Source of the DNA: an uncultured Bacilli bacterium
GTDB taxonomy: Bacteria; Bacillota_I; Bacilli_A; RF39; UBA660
NCBI GenBank assembly: GCA_934098665.1
Contig: CAKOOO010000022.1
Span: 1 to 10,862 of the forward strand
Direction of reading: 5' to 3'
DNA length: 10,862 nt
Shown: one piece after another, positions 6,265-10,862 of the stretch
Layout of the letters: every line of letters begins with the position of its first letter
Numbering within the stretch: the stretch's first letter is position 1
The notes under the pieces: model-generated
Told to the model about the DNA's origin: nothing
Database searches by the model: none
Seen by the model: the letters and a program-made list of their open reading frames with translations, nothing else
Program-made: the position numbers and the translations under genes

Positions 6265-7230
6265 ATGAGTAAAAATTATAAATTTATATTAGCAATTATT
6301 GCGATACTTTTGTGTATTAGTGTTGGCATTATGGTTGGAAAATATATTTTTGAAAAAAGCCATCCTGAAATTTTTAATTATAACACTTTTGAGTCAGGTA
6401 AAATACAATATAAAACTGAATATAAAGTAAAAGAAAATGGTGAAAAATACATTTTATTTACTATACCCCATGTTGATAGTTGTACAGAAAAAATTGAATA
6501 TATTGGAAATAAGATAGATGATAATAATAATTTAAATATATATTTTGACTTTAAATATACATGTGGTGGATGTGCCGCTATGGATGAAACATTTGAGATA
6601 CCAGTTAATGCTTATGAAACCATTAATGAGATAAAAGCGTATTATCAGGTTGTGAGTAGAAAAAGTTGCGATCCTGATGTTATGTATAAACCAATGATAT
6701 ATATTTATCCGACAACTGATATAGATTTAAAAATAAAACTTGTAAATGATGATAAACTAACGCATACATATCCTAAATATAATAATGAGTGGGATGTTCA
6801 TGTAACAAAGGATGGTAATATACTTGACTATAAAACACAAAGAAACTATTATGCATTATATTGGGAAGGAATAGATAATACAGTTATTAATATTAATGAA
6901 GGCTTTGTCGTGAAAGGTGAACAAACGGCTACTTTCCTTGAAAATAAACTTACTTATTTAGGATTAAATGATAAAGAAATAAATGAGTTTATAATATACT
7001 GGTTAAATAAGATGGAAGACAATAATTATAATTTTATAAGATTTAGAACTATGGAAGAAATAAACGAATATATGCCTTTAGAATTTAGTGAAAAACCAGA
7101 TACTTTAATAAGGGTAATAATGGATTTTAAACCATTAAAAGAAAAGATTAATGTAAAAGAGCAAACATTAGTAAAAATGGAAAGAAAAGGATTTACAATA
7201 GTTGAATGGGGAGGAAGAGAAATAAAATAG
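6265..7230 (+). CDS. Membrane-anchored extracytoplasmic protein, conserved VVEWGG family
   Basis: 321-residue protein with an N-terminal hydrophobic segment (about 6-29) that acts as signal or anchor, so most of it should be outside the membrane. A first region (about 40-135) carries four cysteines (C73, C100, C103, C135), with a CGGC motif at 100-103 that could be a disulfide or metal site. A second region (about 142-318) begins KPMIYIYP (142-149) and includes THTYPKYNNEW (166-176), YALYWEG, a GFVVKGE stretch (213-219) and the ending GFTIVEWGG (309-317). I recognise this second pattern as recurring in uncharacterised proteins of clostridia and related Bacillota, from memory rather than a search. 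No function is known to me. Own promoter at 6233-6241; terminator-like sequence follows. Confidence 0.85.
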   Translation: MSKNYKFILAIIAILLCISVGIMVGKYIFEKSHPEIFNYNTFESGKIQYKTEYKVKENGEKYILFTIPHVDSCTEKIEYIGNKIDDNNNLNIYFDFKYTCGGCAAMDETFEIPVNAYETINEIKAYYQVVSRKSCDPDVMYKPMIYIYPTTDIDLKIKLVNDDKLTHTYPKYNNEWDVHVTKDGNILDYKTQRNYYALYWEGIDNTVININEGFVVKGEQTATFLENKLTYLGLNDKEINEFIIYWLNKMEDNNYNFIRFRTMEEINEYMPLEFSEKPDTLIRVIMDFKPLKEKINVKEQTLVKMERKGFTIVEWGGREIK

Positions 7231-7246
7231 TTTCTTCTTTTTTATT
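7214..7246 (+). terminator. Weak intrinsic terminator
   Basis: GAAGAGAAA (7214-7222) can pair with TTTCTTCTT (7231-7239) across an 8-nt loop, allowing a one-base bulge. T-rich sequence continues to 7247. The structure overlaps the last codons of the anchored-protein gene. The stem is imperfect and AT-rich. Confidence 0.4.
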
Positions 7247-7303
7247 TGACTGTAAACAAAGTTTAAATATGTAATTATTTAATTAAAAACTATTATTTTA
7301 GTA

Positions 7304-7309
7304 TATAAT
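7304..7309 (+). promoter_or_regulatory. Probable -10 box of transporter pair
   Basis: An exact TATAAT lies 16 nt before the preferred ATG at 7326. No good -35 or extended -10 TG is present. Predicted transcription start near 7315-7316 falls at the start of the GGTGG ribosome binding site, giving a leader of about 10 nt. Confidence 0.45.
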
Positions 7310-7325
7310 AATAGTGGTGGATTTT

Positions 7326-8174
7326 ATGAATAATTATATTTATTGGGTTATTATATACTTAGTTTTTTCACTAATTTATGCACAAACATTTAAAAAAGCT
7401 AATCGTAATATGAAAGATGCAAATGCCTTAACAGTTTTACTTGAACTTTTTACAGCATTTTTTGCTATATTTTTTATTCCATTTTTTAAATTTAGTTTTC
7501 CACATAATTCACATATTTATCTAATAATTTTTATAGTTACAATTATATATGCTTTAACAGATAGACTTAATATTGAAGCTCGCTATGGTCTTAATACCTC
7601 AACATTTTCAATGCTTAAACAACTTTCAAGTGTATTTTTAGTAATATTTGGTTTTATGTTTTTAAAAGAAAAGTTTATTATAAAAAAAGTAATTGGATCA
7701 TTAGTTATTATTTTTGCTAATATTTTACTTGGTTTAAGTAATGGAAAAATAAGTTTTAATAAATATTTTATAATGTGTTTTATATCTAATTTTTTATTTG
7801 CTATTGCAATGCTTATTAATGTAAATATCTCAAGTAATTTTAATATTGCTTTTTATACAATTTTAACTGTTTTTATTCCTTCATTATATATATTTATTTT
7901 TAGTAAATTAAATTTTAAAAAGTTAGCTAAAGAATTTGCTTTATATGATAAAAAAAGATTTTTAATTGCGGCACTTTCATGGTGTATTATGCTTATATCT
8001 TCGGTTAAAGCATATGAATTTGGTTCTGTTTCGGTAGTTGCTCCACTTTTAACACTATCAATGATCACAAATACTATATATGAATATATTTTTGATAAAA
8101 ATAAAAAGGATTTACTATTTAAACTATTTATAAGTTTGTTAATTATTGTGGGAGTAATTCTAATAAAAATGTAG
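7326..8174 (+). CDS. EamA/DMT-superfamily transporter, first of a pair
   Basis: 282-residue, highly hydrophobic protein with about ten predicted transmembrane helices in two halves, as in EamA-type drug/metabolite transporters. Each half ends in the family's typical pattern of a small loop with an acidic or basic patch, then a helix: FLKEKFIIKKVIGSLVIIF (112-130) in the first and EYIFDKNKKDL before the last helix in the second. Such proteins export or exchange small metabolites; substrate cannot be told. I chose ATG 7326 over GTG 7314 because GGTGG (7316-7320) then lies 5 nt upstream as the ribosome binding site. The second transporter follows after 21 nt, so the two are probably one operon and possibly partners. 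Confidence 0.82.
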   Translation: MNNYIYWVIIYLVFSLIYAQTFKKANRNMKDANALTVLLELFTAFFAIFFIPFFKFSFPHNSHIYLIIFIVTIIYALTDRLNIEARYGLNTSTFSMLKQLSSVFLVIFGFMFLKEKFIIKKVIGSLVIIFANILLGLSNGKISFNKYFIMCFISNFLFAIAMLINVNISSNFNIAFYTILTVFIPSLYIFIFSKLNFKKLAKEFALYDKKRFLIAALSWCIMLISSVKAYEFGSVSVVAPLLTLSMITNTIYEYIFDKNKKDLLFKLFISLLIIVGVILIKM

Positions 8175-8195
8175 CATAATAATTGTGAGGTATAT

Positions 8196-9050
8196 ATGTA
8201 TTTAATATATGTGTTAGTTATTATTTTAATAAGTGGGGTTCTTGATATTATTGAAAAAGGTGCCTCAATAAAAGATGAACTTAGATTTTGGGCATTAGGT
8301 TGCCTTACTTTTGGTTTTTTTGAAAGTATATTAGGAGTGCTTTTCTTAAATGGTAATTTTTCTTTTTCAGTTAAAGATTTATTTTTAGTATTACCAGTTT
8401 CATTATTAAGCACTATAGGATATTATTTTTCCGTATTAGCTTTAAAAAATGGAGATATATCAAAAGTTTCTGTTATTATGAGACTTAAAATAATATGGGT
8501 TTTAATTTTATCAAGTATATTTTTACCAAGTGAAAGACTTAAACTCGTTCAAATAATTTTTGTTTTTGTATTATTAATATTAAATATTTTACTAAATTAT
8601 CAAAAAGGGAAAAAAAATAAAGACTATGGAATAATCTATGCTTTTGGGTATTTATTTTCAAATGGTAGTGCTACATTTATCAACAAACTTGTAACACTTA
8701 AAATTGAAAATACAATGGCAATAACTTATTATTCGGGTATAACAAGTATATTTTCAATTATTTTAATTTTATTAATTATTAATAGATTTGATTTACTTAA
8801 TATAAAAAAATTTAATAGTAAAAAAGAAGTTTTAATAATGGAAACTTTAGAGGTATTATCAATGGTTTTATTAAGATTTGCTTTAAAAACCGGTAATGTT
8901 ATTATAATATCAAGTTTATCATCATGCTCTATAATAGTTGCTTTAATTTTATCCCATTTTATTTATAAAGATAAGATTAGTTTTAAAAAGTGGCTTATTA
9001 TTATTTTAATTGTAATTTGTTTAGTTATTTTGTCTTATATCAGCAGTTAA
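8196..9050 (+). CDS. EamA/DMT-superfamily transporter, second of a pair
   Basis: 284-residue protein with about ten hydrophobic segments. Each half shows the EamA signature of a helix beginning after ALKNGDISKVSV (82-93) or ALKTGNVIIISS (229-240), followed by the sequence SERLKL or YKDKISFKKW and a final long helix. It is divergent in sequence from its upstream neighbour despite equal size and topology, so it is not a simple recent tandem duplicate. A GTGAGG ribosome binding site lies 6 nt before the ATG. Position 21 nt after the first transporter suggests co-transcription and perhaps a heteromeric or functionally linked pair. Substrate unknown. No terminator is seen after it. Confidence 0.82.
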   Translation: MYLIYVLVIILISGVLDIIEKGASIKDELRFWALGCLTFGFFESILGVLFLNGNFSFSVKDLFLVLPVSLLSTIGYYFSVLALKNGDISKVSVIMRLKIIWVLILSSIFLPSERLKLVQIIFVFVLLILNILLNYQKGKKNKDYGIIYAFGYLFSNGSATFINKLVTLKIENTMAITYYSGITSIFSIILILLIINRFDLLNIKKFNSKKEVLIMETLEVLSMVLLRFALKTGNVIIISSLSSCSIIVALILSHFIYKDKISFKKWLIIILIVICLVILSYISS

Positions 9051-9054
9051 AATA

Positions 9055-9063
9055 TGTTAAAAT
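9055..9063 (+). promoter_or_regulatory. Possible extended -10 promoter of pncC
   Basis: TGTTAAAAT (9055-9063) resembles an extended -10 (TGnTATAAT with one change), 15 nt before the ATG at 9079. The transporter operon could also read through, since only 28 nt separate the genes. Confidence 0.4.
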
Positions 9064-9078
9064 AATTATGGTGAAAGA

Positions 9079-9549
9079 ATGGTAGAAAAAGTAGTTAAAA
9101 AATTAATTTTATTAAATAAAAGTGTAAGCACTATGGAGTCATGTACTGGAGGAGCAATAGCAAATGCTATAACAAATATACCTGATGCAAGTATGGTTTT
9201 TTCGTTTTCTGCGGTAACTTATGCAAATGAATATAAAATAAAAATGGGTGTTGATAAAAATGTTATAGAAAAATATTCTGTATATAGCATTGAAACTGCA
9301 AAAGAAATGAGCAAAGCTATAGCAAAATATTCTTCATCATCATATGGAATTGGTATAACAGGAAAACTTAATAAACAAGATGAAAAAAATCCATATGGCA
9401 GTGATAACATAGTTTACATAAGTATATATGATAAAGAAAATGATAAATTTTATAACAAAGAAGTAACAGTTTTATATACTAATAGAATTAAAAATAAAAA
9501 AATGGTTTTAAATGAGGTTTTTTCCCTAATGTATGGGATAATTAAATAA
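9079..9549 (+). CDS. pncC: Nicotinamide-nucleotide amidase (CinA C-terminal type)
   Basis: 156-residue stand-alone CinA C-terminal domain. The family deamidates nicotinamide mononucleotide to nicotinate mononucleotide, recycling NMN (for example that released by NAD-dependent DNA ligase) into NAD synthesis in the cytoplasm. The signature is clear: STMESCTGGAIANAIT (17-32) with the presumed nucleophile Ser21, AVTYANEYKIKMGV (45-58) with conserved Tyr48 and Lys53, and GIGITG (90-95). The region after GITG is shorter and lacks the usual AGPxGG glycine run; it reads KLNKQDEKNPYGSDN. Length suits the single-domain form, without the N-terminal MoaB-like domain of full CinA. GGTGAAAG (9070-9077) precedes the ATG closely. 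Hairpin terminator at 9587-9613. Confidence 0.88.
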   Translation: MVEKVVKKLILLNKSVSTMESCTGGAIANAITNIPDASMVFSFSAVTYANEYKIKMGVDKNVIEKYSVYSIETAKEMSKAIAKYSSSSYGIGITGKLNKQDEKNPYGSDNIVYISIYDKENDKFYNKEVTVLYTNRIKNKKMVLNEVFSLMYGIIK

Positions 9550-9586
9550 AAACAATTGTTACTATATATCTTGAGTTAAGCCACAA

Positions 9587-9613
9587 AAAAGGTAATTAGG
9601 AATATTACCTTTT
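9587..9613 (+). terminator. Hairpin terminator after pncC
   Basis: AAAAGGTAAT (9587-9596) pairs perfectly with ATTACCTTTT (9604-9613) around a 7-nt loop, 38 nt after the pncC stop. The T-run is part of the stem and short, so it is less than ideal but stronger than most hairpins in this AT-rich window. Confidence 0.6.
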
Positions 9614-9672
9614 ATAGTGCTGATAAGTTTTTTTGTTAATTAGTTAGCATCTTTTTATTATGTAATAATTAT

Positions 9673-9731
9673 GTCAAATTTATTTGCAAAAAAATTTACT
9701 GTTTTTCAGCAAATGTGATGATTAATTTGAC
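9673..9731. other. Nested inverted repeats upstream of strong promoter
   Basis: GTCAAATT (9673-9680) and AATTTGAC (9724-9731) are exact inverted copies; the right one overlaps the -35 box. Inside them, ATTTGC (9682-9687) pairs with GCAAAT (9709-9714) and AAAAA (9688-9692) with TTTTT (9702-9706), with CA bulged. The rest of 9550-9779 shows only the pncC terminator and the promoter. It may be an operator, a cruciform or the end of a read-through transcript. Confidence 0.4.
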
Positions 9732-9755
9732 TTACATAGTATTATGAATTATAAT
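9727..9755 (+). promoter_or_regulatory. Near-consensus sigma-A promoter
   Basis: TTGACT (9727-9732), a 17-bp spacer and TATAAT (9750-9755). This is the best promoter in the window. Transcription should start near 9762, giving an 18-nt leader that begins just before the AAAGGGGGG ribosome binding site (9766-9774). Confidence 0.85.
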
Positions 9756-9779
9756 ATTGCTACCTAAAGGGGGGTTTTT

Positions 9780-10631
9780 ATGCAAAAATATTTTGATATT
9801 TGGCAATATGAAGATATAAAAAAGGTAATGAATTATGACATAGTTGCTGCTAAAAATAAGTGTGAAATTTATATTCAAAAATATCCTAGAGATTATTTTG
9901 CAAAATTACTTTATGCCAACATTATTATTAATTTTGGTGAAATAGATACAGCTAAAAAAATTATAAAATCAACTATTGAAACTGCCTATAATGATCCTTT
10001 ATTTGTAAAAGAAAAAGTTAAAGTTGAGGGGTTAATTGATAATATTAACTTATATAAATTAAGAATGCTTAGTTATGAATGCAAATATGAACAAGCTTAT
10101 GACTTTTTAATGAGTAATAATAAATTAATAAAAAAATTTGATCTTTGTGGTTTTATGAGTTTTTTAATTTATCATTTAAATAAAATTGAAGTAGATGATC
10201 GTCTCAGTTTACCATATGTCTTTAGACAATCTTATGATTACCAAAATAATGATTTTTTAGAGCATGTTTCTAAACATTTATATAATGAAAATAGCAATTT
10301 GACTGAAGCTGTTTTTATAAAGGACTTTCCTTTTGATGAAACTCTTGCTGTAATAAAAAAAAATTTTACTAAATATAATAGTTTATTTTCAGGATTATGG
10401 ACTGATAAATATATATTTAAATTTGATAATTGTGGTAAATCTTCTGGTAAATATGTCGATTTTTTTGAAGTGGTGTGCATTCATAATACATTTGATATTA
10501 TTACAATGTTTCCTTCAATTGAAAACAAAAGTTTATATTGTGATGACTTAAGTTATTTAAATATTAAAAATATTTCTACAAAAAAACTAAGTCAAATAGA
10601 TAAATTTAATAAAAGGTATAATATAAAATAA
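9780..10631 (+). CDS. Unknown cytoplasmic protein with TPR-like N-terminus
   Basis: 283-residue soluble protein without signal peptide or membrane segment. The N-terminal half (about 1-150) is predominantly helical, with patterns like tetratricopeptide repeats: CEIYIQKYPRDYFAKLLYAN (28-47), then a following helix pair around FGEIDTAKKIIKS (52-64), and YECKYEQAYDFLMSN further on. TPR arrays usually mediate protein contacts. The C-terminal half (about 150-283) is mixed, with aromatic-rich segments (FFEVVCIHNTFDIITMFPS) and no motif I recognise. It has its own strong promoter and a very G-rich ribosome binding site, and no gene follows closely, so it is probably monocistronic. Strong promoter plus unknown function makes guesses at role unsafe; the TPR call is tentative. 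Confidence 0.8.
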   Translation: MQKYFDIWQYEDIKKVMNYDIVAAKNKCEIYIQKYPRDYFAKLLYANIIINFGEIDTAKKIIKSTIETAYNDPLFVKEKVKVEGLIDNINLYKLRMLSYECKYEQAYDFLMSNNKLIKKFDLCGFMSFLIYHLNKIEVDDRLSLPYVFRQSYDYQNNDFLEHVSKHLYNENSNLTEAVFIKDFPFDETLAVIKKNFTKYNSLFSGLWTDKYIFKFDNCGKSSGKYVDFFEVVCIHNTFDIITMFPSIENKSLYCDDLSYLNIKNISTKKLSQIDKFNKRYNIK

Positions 10632-10749
10632 AAAAATAACGCTTATTACTTAATCACATTCATGTTAATTTAAGTTTCACTTGATTTTTAATTAATAATT
10701 GATTAGAACACTTTTCGACCACTTTTAGAACAACATCGTTTTATGTATT

Positions 10750-10773
10750 AAAAAATCGAACTAAAAAGTTCGA
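10750..10773 (-). terminator. Strong intrinsic terminator on minus strand
   Basis: Read leftward this is TCGAACT, loop TTTT, AGTTCGA, then six T's (complement of 10750-10755): a 7-bp perfect stem with a tetraloop and T-run. It must end a transcript entering from beyond the right edge. It does not suit the gene at 9780, because on the plus strand no T-run follows. Confidence 0.8.
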
Positions 10774-10862
10774 CTAAATATTACTATGGAGCCATAAAGG
10801 TTGAAGTCGGACAACCTCTAATTATCTAAATTATAGGTAGTAATAAACTACTAACTAATATA
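10774..10862 (-). other. Hairpin-rich 3' end of a leftward transcript
   Basis: Ahead of the minus-strand terminator lie three further small inverted repeats: GTAGT/ACTAC (10837-10841 with 10847-10851), AGGTTG/CAACCT (10798-10803 with 10812-10817) and TATGG/CCATA (10785-10789 with 10792-10796). No protein frame longer than a dozen codons crosses the edge on the minus strand. It could be a structured small RNA or a 3' untranslated region. No known RNA family is recognised. Bases 10632-10749 hold nothing I can name. Confidence 0.35.

Noticed and set aside
7853..8413. 186-codon open frame on the minus strand
   Set aside because: It runs antisense across both EamA transporter genes, has a Ser/Lys/Asn-rich composition without motifs and is explained as a shadow of hydrophobic codons on the other strand.
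9219..9410. Minus-strand frame in pncC, and another at 10238-10480
   Set aside because: Both are antisense to well-supported genes and carry no recognisable features.
9649..9677. Minus-strand promoter from TTGACA (complement of 9672-9677)
   Set aside because: The matching -10 position reads AAAGAT, a poor match, and no gene lies in the right place to use it.
10826..10862. Possible C-terminal end of a minus-strand protein (ILVSSLLLPII then stop)
   Set aside because: Eleven codons at the window edge are too few to support a coding call, and AT-rich DNA gives such ends by chance.
9550..10862. DGR template repeat in the non-coding gaps on the right
   Set aside because: Neither the gap 9550-9779 nor 10632-10862 contains GGCGTCCGTCCT or its complement, or any AAY-rich copy of the variable region.

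Overview
The window is very AT-rich and dense with short-leadered genes. It reads as part of a low-GC Bacillota chromosome. The strong AAGGAGG-type ribosome binding sites, the lipobox lipoprotein and the surface-protein style suggest a gut-associated Bacilli or 'RF39/Mollicutes-like' lineage; this placement is inference. Every supported gene ends in TAA (9) or TAG (3), none in TGA, and tryptophan is written TGG, so the Mycoplasma code is not in use here.

Layout. Bases 1-303 are non-coding and rich in repeats: a 19-bp perfect inverted repeat around an 87-bp segment, plus duplicated CGTATTT elements. They lie in front of a 613-residue membrane-anchored surface protein (304-2145). The C-terminal 40 or so codons of that protein look like the variable region of a diversity-generating retroelement (DGR). 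A bidirectional terminator separates it from a convergent acyl-CoA synthetase (2157-3884, minus), whose promoter overlaps a 12-bp inverted repeat. Next is a compact phage-type lysis pair: a 59-residue holin-like protein overlapping an M23/SH3b endolysin-like gene. It converges on a small XRE-type repressor gene (5011-5261, minus) that is broken by a one-base slip in a homopolymer. A divergent promoter region with paired 9-bp repeats leads into a lipoprotein gene and a small two-helix membrane protein gene. A secreted or anchored protein with a recognisable 'KPxIYxYP ... VVEWGG' C-terminal domain follows. Then come two adjacent EamA/DMT-type transporters, the stand-alone nicotinamide-nucleotide amidase PncC, and an unrecognised helical-repeat protein behind a near-consensus promoter. 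The right edge carries a clear minus-strand terminator and upstream hairpins, so something is transcribed leftward from beyond the window.

How it fits together. The region is accessory-like. Much of it faces outward (surface protein, lysin, lipoprotein, anchored protein, transporters), alongside two metabolic genes. The strongest unusual signal is the first gene, which combines a DGR-like hypervariable patch with a possibly invertible or otherwise repeat-structured upstream region. No reverse transcriptase, Avd protein, template repeat or recombinase is visible, so any machinery would have to act from elsewhere in the genome. Six recognisable promoters sit unusually close to their start codons, giving predicted leaders of only about 9-18 nt.
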